A stretch of 64,000 nt of DNA from Gnetum montanum (taxonomy: Eukaryota; Streptophyta; Gnetopsida; Gnetales; Gnetaceae). Under the pieces are notes generated by a model that was not told the DNA's origin, did not search any database, and saw nothing but the letters and a program-made list of their open reading frames with translations. Positions 21,641-31,671 of the stretch are shown in pieces; position 1 is the first letter of the stretch, and the number at the start of each line of letters is the position of its first letter. Position numbers and translations under genes: made by a program. The stretch lies in the NCBI GenBank assembly GCA_015680685.1, contig MNCI01003975.1, positions 22,547 to 86,546 of the forward strand, read 5' to 3'.

Positions 21641-23669
21641 TAGCATATTTTCAATCTCATATTCTCTAAACCATTTAAGCAATTCCACTACCATTTGTTT
21701 ATAAGTTCATAGGAACAAGATTTTGATACTACATTTTTCTTTGACCTAGTCACATATCAATTTAGAATCTTTCTTAACTTCTAATTTTTAAATTCCCTTT
21801 TCATGTGTCATCTTAATCCTCTACATAGAGCTTCATATTCAATTTTTTTATAAGTACAAGGGAATTGCAAATGTATAGTTCTTGATTCAACATGATTCTT
21901 TGGACTAATCAAAATGATTCCTAATTCTAATCCTTTGGCATTGCAAGCTCCATCAAAGTATAACTACTAAAACTATCCTAATTGATCTTTAGAATGCATG
22001 ATTTGTATTTCTTGAATTGAGCTAACTCCTAATTCAACTTCCTTGGATTTAATCCTTTTTTTCTTTCCATCTAAAATCACATTCTTTATCATCACACATA
22101 TATATAAATCTAATTTGGTTCTCTCTTCCACAACAATCACATGTAAAAAATCTATTGTTATATGTACAAAAAAATTACAAGTCCAAATTCTACTTGGTAA
22201 TAAGCTATAGGAATTGAGAATATCAACTAGTTGAATGGTAAACCTACTTTTTATCTTGGGATTTGAAGCTAATTGAAGTAATACATTTGGTAATTAACCT
22301 ATTATCTTGACTTTCCTCTTATCAACTTGGATAATTTTCCTTTCTAATTACTCTCATTTTAATTCGAATTGATTACATATTGATTAGGGCATTACTGTAG
22401 AAGTAGATCCTAAATCAACTAAAAAGTTGTGTAGATATCTACCTTTTAATTTAAGAGTTAATAAGAAAGATTTGGCATCTCTATAAGCTATAATCAAGAT
22501 CCTATTACTAGGTTTATCAATATTATAAATGTAGTTTGTAGTAATATCACCAACTTTCTTTTTTGCTATTAATTTCTTCCAAAATTATCTTTGAGTATCC
22601 TTTATTTTGAATTGATTGATATAGACTAATATTGTCTTTAATCATTTTTATATGTTCTATTATATCATATCCTCCTTTAGCATAAAATCTTGGATTTTTA
22701 AATATTCTTGGAAGAAAATCTTCATGACTGTCTTCATTGGGTTAGATTTTCTTTTTTGATTTTTTCTCCTTCAAAGACTTTTCATTTTCTAGTAAGTTTA
22801 GGTATTGAATTTGGTGGCCTAGATGTGGTCTTTTTTTTTCTTTCATATTTCTAATTTCGTATCTAGGCTCTTCATTGTTACTAAAATCATCATTGGATGA
22901 GTATAAATTCTATGTTCTTAGAAGTCTCACTACTAAATGAGCTCAAGTAATGTATATCTGAATGCACAGATTCCCTATATTCCTCTTCAAATTCTATTAG
23001 ATTCGAATCAACCAAGGTTTCTCTTTTTTCTATAGCTTCAAGCTTAGCTTGAATATCTAATTTTCTAGGTTGTCTAAATTTTCTATCTTCTTTAATTTTT
23101 ATTTTTGACAAAGCCTTTTCTAACTTGATAATTTTGTTTCAAATTTCTTTTAAAAGCCTATCTTTATCAAGTTCTTCACTTCATAACTCTATGAAACCAC
23201 TAATTGAGGGTAATGTCTTGGGTTGAGTTAGATTTGGAAAATTAAATATTCCTTTTTGAGCATCTTTCATAGAATGATGTATATTGTCTAGAATCAAGTT
23301 CAGTTGTCTTTATAATTCTATAACTTCACTATAAAGATCAACTAAAGTAGTTACATTTGGAATTCTTTGTAACCAAATTGAGATTTTAGGATTTATAGCA
23401 TTTAAGTAGGTATCCCTCAATATTTTCTTACTTGGTCAAAACTAATTTTTAAATAAGCCATATGGTCACTCAAATTTAATATTAAACTCTCTTATTGATT
23501 CCTTATTTCCCTATTTCATTTGAACTAAGCCACTATATAGCTGATGTTGTTCAATCTGATTGCCAAATTGGGCTATGAATAATGTTTTCAGATCATCCTA
23601 GCAAGTGATATTATTATTGGATAAGTTTTAATACCAAATTTTAGCCATGTCTATAAGGTTTCCTATGAA
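21640..23669 (-). pseudogene. Ty3/gypsy gag-protease-RNaseH without RT, element D
   Basis: 5' to 3' on minus: gag core at about 23660-23330 (LIDMAKIWYQNL, DDLKTLFIAQFG, SIREFNIKFE), charged gag tail 23111-22890, protease at about 22480-22280 (FLVDLGSTSTVMP, with DLGS for DSG; IQLVDILNSYSLLPSRIW), then without any RT an archaeal-type RNase H at about 21970-21650 (YFDGACNAKG, EYEALCRGL, DSKLICD). From 22510 to 21760 I can read one frame through the protease-RNase H junction with stops but no shift. The frame then runs into copia gag at about 21640. The gag N-terminus is replaced by repeat R3. Confidence 0.8.
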
Positions 23670-24200
23670 TAATCTTGTAACAATAGAAAAATTTGAGCTA
23701 GAAATTAAATAGATTTGCACAAAATAGTTTAAACTCAAAATTCAAGAGCCTTGAAAGGGCCTAAGGTACCACAAGTAGCCTTGCGATTACCTAAAGACTT
23801 GAAAGTCTATTACTAAATGAAAATAGAAGAAAAAACAAATAAGAAAATGAGCAAACAATGGATTCAACATTGGATCTACAAGATAATTGACAAACGATGG
23901 AGAAAACAATAGAAAATGTGGCCAAAACAACAACAAAACTTTGTATTGATTTTTTCAAGGAGTACAAAGTGTAGAGAATACATAATAAAAAAAATACAAA
24001 AAATGTGTATATCCCAAAAACCTCTACAATGATCCTAATAAAATCCTAAAAAATTGGTAAGAGAAGTGTTCTTGCAAGAATTCTAAACACATTTGGTTTT
24101 CTCAATATTTTATTGAATGTCAATTATAACAAGTTCTCTCTACTCACAATTATCTATACTATATGGAAGGTAATGGAATCTTAGATTTGGCTTTGCTCCA
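23670..24200. repeat. Dispersed repeat R3, copy 1 (probable LTR piece)
   Basis: Homologous to 44475-45000 in the same orientation: GAGCTAGAAATTAAATAGAT, TCAAGAGCC, CTAAGGTACCAC, then GTGTAGAGAATAC and ATATCCC blocks. It begins TGTAACAATAG exactly where gag D stops, which suits an inserted LTR, but a clear CA end and target duplication were not found. Confidence 0.6.
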
Positions 24201-24600
24201 AAAGGATCTAGTTCAAAGAAGATTTAAATGATCTAAAAGTCCTTAAAATGATGTCAAACCTTAGTAATTTTCTATTATTATGTTAACATGGTTCAAGAAA
24301 GTTTCATGGGCATTTACACAATGTTTTAAATCATTTTTATGACCCAAAACTATAGCATTTTTGTCACCATTTTTTTTGAATAATTTTAATCCAAATGCCT
24401 ACATTTTTGACATTATGGGACTTAATTATGTTATTCTAGTATAATTCATTGTGTTTTTCATGTTCTATACCATTAATTTTACTTTACAAAATGAGATTGC
24501 ATAGGGATTCTAACAAAATACAACTAAAAGGTTAATTTTTCAAGGAAAAATAAGGTATTTATTTTTATTCTCGAATCTAATCAAAATTACAATGAAAATC
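24201..24600. other. AT-rich spacer, nothing recognised
   Basis: No coding frame, tandem repeat or match to other parts of the window was seen. It may be the decayed left part of the element C LTR. Confidence 0.35.
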
Positions 24601-25720
24601 TAGTTACAAAGCTTCTTTGTTCATCCTTGAATTTTCCTTGAGGCATTTTATTAACTCTTCTTTGTTGATGTTTTGAGGATTGACTTGAAAGACATCAACA
24701 AAGAATGTAAAACACTACTATAGGTTCATCACCAATTCTTCCCTGTTCACACCTAATTTTATAGTTTTTAAATCATTCCAAGGAGTGCTCGTGATGGTGA
24801 AGTAAGGTTAAAATGGAATGATGATAATTTTGAATGAGATATTTTGGCTAGATTGAATATGGAGTGATAGTTAAATAAGATAATTAAGAATTCCAAATGC
24901 TCTGACATCACGTTTATGGCATAGTGACTTGCTCATTTTCTAATGATGTCTTCATGCTTCATGCTTGTGATACTAGTTATATGAGCTTGAATTTTGAGGA
25001 AACTAGTGCTTTGGTAATTGGCTACTTTCAACCACTTAACTCTTCTTCTTCTTCTTCTTTTGATTCATTCATTTGTTTAACTTTAGGATACATTAGTTTC
25101 TTGGATTTCTTGGAATTTTCTCCTCTTCTTATGGAGTGAAACCTCCTTGGTATTTCATTTTCAAGGAAACATTTTTGGTTTCTCATTGAATGAAGAATAT
25201 GAAGATTCAACAAACTGATTGATAGAGCATGTAGAAGAAGATGTCACATGGCCATGATGCATGAATGTCAAACATAGATTTTCATCATTATAAGGTGTAA
25301 AAGGCTAAAGTTTGGTTGCATGATTATGACTTAGAAGTGATAATAGAAGTGATATGAGGTGAGAACTATTGGCATGGTCAAATAGGCTACTCAAACCTTG
25401 TGTATTGAGATCATGTGGCAACTCATTGCTGCAATGCATTACACATCTATGATGACTCTAGACTCATCCTACAAATACAACTTAGAGAGAACAAAAAAAA
25501 AATAAAGAAACCAAAGATTACAAGAGGTTACATGAGATGAAAAGTAAATATAGGTCACCATGAATTACAATTGGTAGAACTTGAGAACTTTGTATCTTGC
25601 TTTGCAGATTTATACAAAGCTTGGAGTGTTTTGAGATGCTAAAGAGATAGATGGTCATGCAAGCTCTCTTGTTATAGACTACTAGGTTCATCAACGTTTC
25701 TTACCGATTCAAACCTGTTA
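24600..25720 (-). mobile_element. 3' LTR remnant of gypsy element C
   Basis: The hairpin at 24657-24706 (CTTTGTTGATGTT paired with GACATCAACAAAG, the best-paired of the four copies), followed by GTAAAACACTACTATAGGTTCATC, aligns with 745-825, 17657-17730 and 58588-58660. Position next to the integrase end of element C supports a 3' LTR of a minus-strand element. Ends not resolved. Confidence 0.5.
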
Positions 25721-25779
25721 ATAAAGGAAAAAAAAACTAATAGCAAATAAGTCAATGTTAGATATAATAAGGCTTGAGA

Positions 25780-26728
25780 TAGGAATGGAAGACTAGGTTG
25801 GTTAATTCATTTCCATCCATATCTACCAATCTAAAGGCTTCATTGCCATAGGCTTTGGTGACCAAGAAAGGTCCTTCCCACTTGGGTGTGAACTTGTCTA
25901 CATGTTCACAAATAGCCTTAAGGACAACGTCTTCTTCCTTGACTTTACATCAATTTAGATCATGATGGTAGTGTTATCATTATTTCTCCTAGTATTTTTT
26001 GATGTGAGCATGTGTTTGTATTTGTTTCTCTTCCACTAAATTTAAGTCAATGATACATAGTTCATTATTCTGTTCATTGTTGATTTAGTCAATTAGAGCT
26101 AATATTAGAGATAAAACCTTTAATTCAAGAGGTAAATGACTTCATATCCATAAACTAGGCTATATGGGATGACACCACTTACTGTTTGAAATATTGTCCA
26201 ATACACCCATAGTTCATATATTAGTTTTTCATGGAGTCTATGTTTGCTATTATTTAACATTTTTTAGAAGATTAATGATGACCTTGTTAGTGGCTTCAAC
26301 TTGGTCATTAGCTTGTGCATATTAAGGTGATGAAAAAGAGTGCTTAATGTATAACTTTTGACAAAAGGCTCACATTTCTTGACTACTAAATTATGGTCCA
26401 TTATTTATGATAATGACTAAAGATAGGTCAAAACATGATACTATGTTATTTAAGGTAAACTTTCAGACTTGTTATGATGTTGTTTTCTTCAAAGGAATAG
26501 ACTCAACTCAACTCAATTGTAGTGATGATAAAGCTATGTCCTATAGAGGACTTAGGAGTTATTGGTCTAATTATGTTAAGTCCCCATCATTGGAAAGAAA
26601 ATTTAATATGACTAGTGTGTAACTTAGTTAATGGCAAATGTATGAGGTTGTTGTGCCATTAACAAGTATCACAAGTTTTTGCCCTTTTCATGTAATCATT
26701 TTCCATATAGGACCAATAGTATCCTAGG
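25780..26728 (-). pseudogene. Gypsy C integrase, part downstream of the N insertion
   Basis: Corresponds to integrase of A (2770-1890) and B (61050-60100): minus-strand matches to DIIGPI, the YFTKW region, TENGP-like motif near 26400 and the C-terminal KVKEEDVVLK near 25930. Strongly decayed with frameshifts. The coding sequence continues at 31672; the N element at 26729 splits it. Confidence 0.75.
26724..26728. repeat. Target-site duplication of element N, left
   Basis: CTAGG here and at 31672-31676 flank the TGATGA...TCATCA ends. Removing the element and one copy restores a sequence colinear with the uninterrupted site in element B near 61045-61090. Confidence 0.95.
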
Positions 26729-27643
26729 TGATGAGCGGCGAGGTACCCCTACGCCCAACCATACAAATCATGAGCGTTCACGCATGACTTGGTCAAAATC
26801 CATAGATTGTAAGCACTTAACATACACAAGACTCTAACCAATGAAACCTTGGGTTAGAATGGTCATTGTCATCCTAATCTCACTTGTGAGGTTCTGTTTA
26901 CAATGGTTAAGTGAGACTAAGGCTAATGATTTTTATATCTTTTTACATATCTTTTGGCGACTAATTAAGGTATGAATAGTAAGGAATAAACTATTATCTA
27001 ATCTATAATTATCCTAGCTTATACTCTAACTATTCCTAGTATAAGTATCTGATCCCATCTTCTAAGCACGTTCTGGGCATCTCCTAACACTTTTGGGGTA
27101 CCAGACGTTAAGCGTCACTGGGCCTACCAAGTGTTTGATTTACGTTTGAGATGGTCATACTTATGGCCTTTACGAACTACAAATGAGTAATAGTGATTGA
27201 AATAATAATAACAGAAACCTAAGTAATTAGCAAGTAATTAACAAAGCATAAACATATTAGACTAATGAATGCATAAAATAGCTAAGTCCAAATGCTGTAA
27301 GGAATGCTTGAATAGTTCGTCTTTATTGCCATCATGCCAATGGGCTCAGATACATCAACGCTCGAATAAAGAGCCAATCACTTTTCTTACACCTACTGCG
27401 GGCACTTGGAAAATATTCTATCTCCTATGGGAACAAACTGCAAGAGCTTCACTACAACTAACTGAAAAGGTGCCTAAATGAGGTGGAAGACCCTCTTATT
27501 TATAAGTCAAGATAGGCAGCTGCATAAACGGGGCCACGTCAACACAGGGAGGCTATGTCAACGAGCCCGCGTCGACGTGGTCGCGTATACGCTACCCCGT
27601 ATACACAGCCCAGTCGATGCATTGACTTAATGACACTTCATCA
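26729..27643 (-). repeat. 3' LTR of element N (full, 915 bp)
   Basis: TGATGAGCGG...CTTCATCA. In minus orientation: U3 of about 138 bp with GTATAC-type palindromes, TATA box (plus TTATTTATA at 27497-27505), AATAAA signal (plus TTTATT at 27322-27327) about 175 bp downstream, then a long U5 of about 590 bp down to 26729. A small palindrome GACGTTAAGCGTC lies at 27104-27116. Confidence 0.9.
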
Positions 27644-27656
27644 TATCCCCACAATT
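27644..27656 (-). promoter_or_regulatory. Polypurine-tract-like site of element N
   Basis: Minus strand reads CAATTGTGGGGATA immediately before the LTR start TGATGA. A few codons upstream the minus strand reads CTTGAGGACAAGTTTTTG, the type of sequence that often ends plant LTR-retrotransposon interiors. Plus-strand DNA synthesis would begin here. Confidence 0.6.
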
Positions 27657-27782
27657 GAGCAAAAACTTGTCCTCAAGTTACTTTACAATTTGGAAGGTAT
27701 GGATTCTTATTTACAACACACATAACTTAAACACATACATGACACACACATGACACAAAATGAATTTGACCAAGTGCCTAGG

Positions 27783-30749
27783 TTACAGAGGAGGAAAAAT
27801 TACAAAAATGATGATGTTCAGAGACAAAATTAAACACCTAGTTGGTCCTAGAGCCTCTGTTGTGTAGGATGATGCACAAAATTGCTGGAGAAGATCACAC
27901 CATCCCTGGGGGCGATGGTTCATAAGACCTTCTCCAACCTCTAGCCCATGCATTGGTGGTGGCACGGATGACGGTTTCCTTGAGGTAGCTACAACTTCTG
28001 GAGGCAGCCGGAAAGCCTCCAAGAGAGCCCTCATTTTTTCTTCTTTACTTCTGGGATCATTCACAGTCCAGGTAGCTTTTCCAATGTGTGCTAGAACTAG
28101 AACTTTCCAAGGGTAGTGCAACGCTGAAAGGAGTTCTTTTAAGTTGACAAACTAGGCTGCAAACTGCTTGCATTCGATGTCGAATGCTCATATTGATGCC
28201 TACAGCTACTGGTAGTCATTCATTGTTTGGGCTAGGTCCTCTGCAACTGTATGTTATCCTTCAAAGCTTGTGCGGAGGACCTCAAGTTCCACGATGGCCA
28301 TTGCTAGCTTCTATTTTGTCACCTTATGTGCCTGGAACTCACCCTCGTATAGGGAATATGAGGCGGCCACTTGCTTTTCTAACTCTGATCGTGGTCTCCC
28401 AGCTATGATCATAGCCAAGTTTACATATTGAAGGTTGGCCAACTCCATGTATTCTGTCATCTGCTCATTCTGCAGCTCCTTCAGGCAGATTTCTGCTTTA
28501 TTATAGGCGTTCAACCCATCGAAGATAGATTGCCATACATTGCCTCCCTCTTGGAGCTACTAGAGCGCTTGGTTCATCTTGGCTTTGGCAACTTGAATGT
28601 GCTTCTCATTTAGCTCCTTCTGCAATCCCACTTGGTCCTTGTAATGATTTTTGACTTTTTTGAATTTTAGGGCCTCATTCTTCCAAGTGGCAATTTCAAT
28701 TACAGACTTCTATTGCAATGCTTGAACCTCCTCCATTGATAGATTTTAATTTTTAGTAGCCAACCTTCTTATGTCAGTGTTCACCTTGGCTAACTCCTCC
28801 TATTATTGGTGGATGAAATTTTTCATGTGTTCCTTCTCTGTACCAACATTGCATAGGTGATGAACCTCTGCGATTAGCTGCATGTTCTCCTGGCGAACCT
28901 CTGCCAAGTCCTTTTCTAAGTAATATGCTTGAGCATTTTTCGAGGACTTGTCAAAGATCACCATCTCCCACACATCCTCAAAGACCTAAAGTTTAAGTTG
29001 AAGCTATTAAAAAGCTTCATCTTTGGTGATTTCATGGTTGAGGATGGCTGGATCGGCAAGCTGGGCTCTTAATTGGGCTACCTCAGTTGCCAAGAGCTGA
29101 AAAGTGACTTGAGCAGCTTCAAGTTGTCCTTTCAAAATGAGGCTCTTACCCCTTGTCGATAGCAACTTTGACTGGGTTGCAGTAATGTTATCCAAAAGGT
29201 TGAAGACATCCGGAAGTGGTTTCCTGGTTCTCACGAGTCGATCCAACAATTCTTCATGTTGGGCTGCATCAATCTTGCTACGTGAAGTTCTGGCAGATAC
29301 TTGTACATCTTGTAGTCCATGAATGTTTGGTACAGGTGCTACCAGTGCATTGAGAACCATAGCAATTGTGTTAGCAACCACTTTGGCCGCAACTTCCTAT
29401 CCCTGGTGCTGCATCACTATGATCATTGCCTCTTCACCGTCTTCCAAGCGTACCGAGAATGTAGCAGCATTCACTGAGATTTCGAGGAATAACTATTGGG
29501 TTGAGGTTGATACATCTCAAATGCTTGGATTGTTTTTGGTTGGAACTTGTGCTCTGGTGGTGGAGAATATCAACCTTACCCTTTCAAGTAAGCTAATTGA
29601 TTGAGCCACTTGCTCTAGGTGGCTCATGGTAGGGTGATAGACCGAAGGGTCTTCTCCTCCACTAGTCCTTCCGGATTGCTCTTGTTGGCTGAAGAGCATT
29701 TTTTGGATCTTGTGGATGTATTTTTCCATGGTTTGCAAGCCTAGCTGTGTTGTTTGTGTAGGTGGTGGAGGTGGTTGCTGCTCCTCCTCTATCTGTGTGG
29801 CGGCAAGAGTTTTATCTTTCATCATCTCTCACCACGAGGAACTTGGGGTGCGCCAGATTACATCATTGGAATATCATGCTATCCTTGCCCATTTGTACAA
29901 CTTTTGGATTAGGTAGGGAAAAGGGAGAGCTCATCTTCCATGTTCGTTCTCAACGAACCTCTTTTCAATCTCCAAAAATAGCAGCTATGGAAGACTCATT
30001 GGAAATTTCCCACTCAAGGAGGCACACGCACGAGCGGAGAAGGCTATGATTTTTTTGGGTCTTACTATTGGGTTCAAGTGGTAATACGCGATCTTTGAGT
30101 ACACTCTCTCCACTGTGGTCAAGGAGCCGAATTCCTTACGATCTACCCCGTAGCATCGTTTGGTCCATTGTGCCTTTACCTCTGGATCGGCCTGCTTTGG
30201 AATTTCCACCATGTCTACCCCAATTTCAAGCAACCCTAGAGCCTGCATTGTTGCCTCCGAAGAGTAAGAGACATAAATGTCTTTGATTCTTACTCTAGAC
30301 CCTAGTTGCCGATTCATCCAAAAGAGATAAGTTTCTCCTAAGTAAAATTCACCACTTCTTGTGATGACTGGCCACATCGGAGAGTTTTGTAGTTGGAGCC
30401 TTTCTTCTTCTGGCGCATTCTCAAGGAATGGTCCAAAATTTAGCTCTTGAAGGACAATTCGTTGCATCTCACGCGATGTGATAGCATCAAGGCAGGCTTG
30501 GGTCAGAGTGACCTCAAGCCACGATGCTATCCCAGGAGTCTCATCCCTGAGCAATTTCTCATCGGGAATCTCCTCTTCGAGAATCTGATGAACAGATTCC
30601 ATGTTAAGTCTTTCACGGAAGGGTCTAGTTGCATGAGAGCCCTCCGCATGCTCTAGCGGTTGCACACCTCATCCCCTTCCCGTGCGTGGGCACTTGTCCC
30701 TTGGTTGTGATATTCCTTCGTCCCTTGGGTGCCTCGGTTTAGGTGTCAT
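27783..30749 (-). pseudogene. 988-codon coiled-coil ORF of element N, unknown family
   Basis: Start ATG 30749 (MTPKPRHPRDEG), stop TAA at 27783. All pieces are in one frame: about 23 internal stops, no frameshift in nearly 3 kb. Residues about 1-30 are basic and Pro-rich. About 30-300 is globular (SPMWPVITRSGEFYLGETYL, FWMNRQLG, WTKRCYG, ERVYSKIAYY, then ALPFPYLIQKLYK). About 310-420 is low complexity with PPPPPTQTTQ. About 450-830 is rich in heptads (EELLDRLVR, EVAQLRAQL, NEALKFKKVK, LKELQNEQM). The C-terminal part has SRKPSSVPPPMHG. The 'ALPFPYLI.KLY..A' stretch recalls plant transposon-associated gag-like domains (for example the 'putative plant transposon protein' Pfam family), but this is memory-based and needs an HMM search. 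No retroviral enzyme motif is present. Confidence 0.8.
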
Positions 30750-30945
30750 CTGCAATCAAACATAACTGCCCGTTAGGCCATTCATAAGTAGCTTAAGATG
30801 GCCCGTATATACTTTCTCAGTTTGACCAAGTTATGTTATTGGCATAGGCACACTGTTAAGTCTTCTGGAGCATTAATTTATGGGTTAGGGCCAAATTTTT
30901 TGTAATTAACAAAATAATTAATTAATTAATTACACAAAGGCACCA

Positions 30946-30972
30946 CCCCCCCCCCCCCCCCCCCCCCCCCCC
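30946..30972. repeat. 27-base C homopolymer (G-run on the element's sense strand)
   Basis: Twenty-seven consecutive C, next to CACAATTGAG. On the minus strand this is TCAATTGTG followed by G27, resembling an expanded copy of the polypurine site at 27644-27656. The length may be an assembly or slippage estimate. Confidence 0.85.
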
Positions 30973-31177
30973 ACAATTGAGAGCATACCTCCGGTTGTGT
31001 AAAAGGGCAAGGACAGGTTGATGCAGATACGTGATGGAATGTAGGTGTGTTGGGAAGGGTTAGGTAGAAAAAATGGCAAAACTCCCCTCAATTTGGACTC
31101 CAAATGATGAAAAATGCATAGTGCAGTGGGTGTATATATAGGGGTTGGACGCTGCATCGACAAGGCCACGTATACAA

Positions 31178-31671
31178 GATGGTTGTACTTATGTCCTTTA
31201 CGAACTACGAATGAGCAATAGAAATTGAAATAATAATAATAGAAACCTAAGTAATTAGCAAGTAATTAATAAAGCATAAACATATTAAACTACTAAATGC
31301 ATAAAATAGCTAAGTACAAATGTTGCAAGGAATGCTTGAATAGTTTGTCTTTATTACCTTCATGCAAATGGGCTTAGATACATCAACACTCGAATAAAGA
31401 GCCGATCACTTTTCTTACACTTATTATGGGCACTTGGAAAATATTCTATCTCCTACGGGAACAAACTGCAAGAGCTTTGCTACAACTAACTGAAAAGGTG
31501 CCTAAATGAGGCAGAAGGCCCTCTTATTTATAGGTGGAGATAGGCGGCTACGTAAACGGAGCCATGTCGACGTAGGAAGGCTATGTTGATGGGCCCGTGT
31601 CGACACGGCTACGTATACGCAGCCCCGTATACATGGCCCAATCGACGCATTGACTTAATGAGACTTCATCA
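31178..31671 (-). repeat. 5' LTR of element N, lacking most of U5
   Basis: Aligns base for base in length with 27150-27643 (494 bp). The remaining 421 bp of LTR are absent. In their place (30973-31177) stands a sequence with its own minus-strand TATA-like CCTATATATACACC (around 31130) and a GTCGATGCAGCG block reminiscent of a U3. No primer-binding site is recognised. Confidence 0.85.

Larger units (their letters stand above)
26729..31671 (-). mobile_element. Non-autonomous LTR retrotransposon 'N' (4,943 bp) inserted in gypsy C
   Basis: Bounded by TGATGAG at 26729 and CTTCATCA ending at 31671 with 5 bp duplications CTAGG. Left LTR 26729-27643; right LTR only 31178-31671. The interior carries one long minus-strand reading frame (30749-27783) and no RT, protease or integrase. 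A PPT-like TTGTGGGGATA (minus strand) directly precedes the 3' LTR. LTR copies differ at roughly one base in ten over the shared 494 bp (by eye), so the insertion is not recent. Mobilisation would need proteins from another element. Confidence 0.9.

Noticed and set aside
23670-24200. R3 as an endogenous pararetrovirus leader
   Set aside because: Some resemblance to a promoter-leader region, but no viral coding region or tRNA-Met site adjoins it; LTR fragment is simpler.
24657-24706. Inverted repeat as a Rho-independent terminator
   Set aside because: Nuclear plant retrotransposon LTR; same hairpin recurs in four LTR copies.
29323-30049. Plus-strand ORFs of 68-95 codons opposite the 988-codon frame
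   Set aside because: Shadows of the minus-strand coding sequence; the minus frame is continuous and protein-like.
30930-31169. 79-codon minus-strand ORF ending in poly-Gly
   Set aside because: The Gly run is the G27 homopolymer; the frame lies in the leader of element N and is not in frame with its long ORF.
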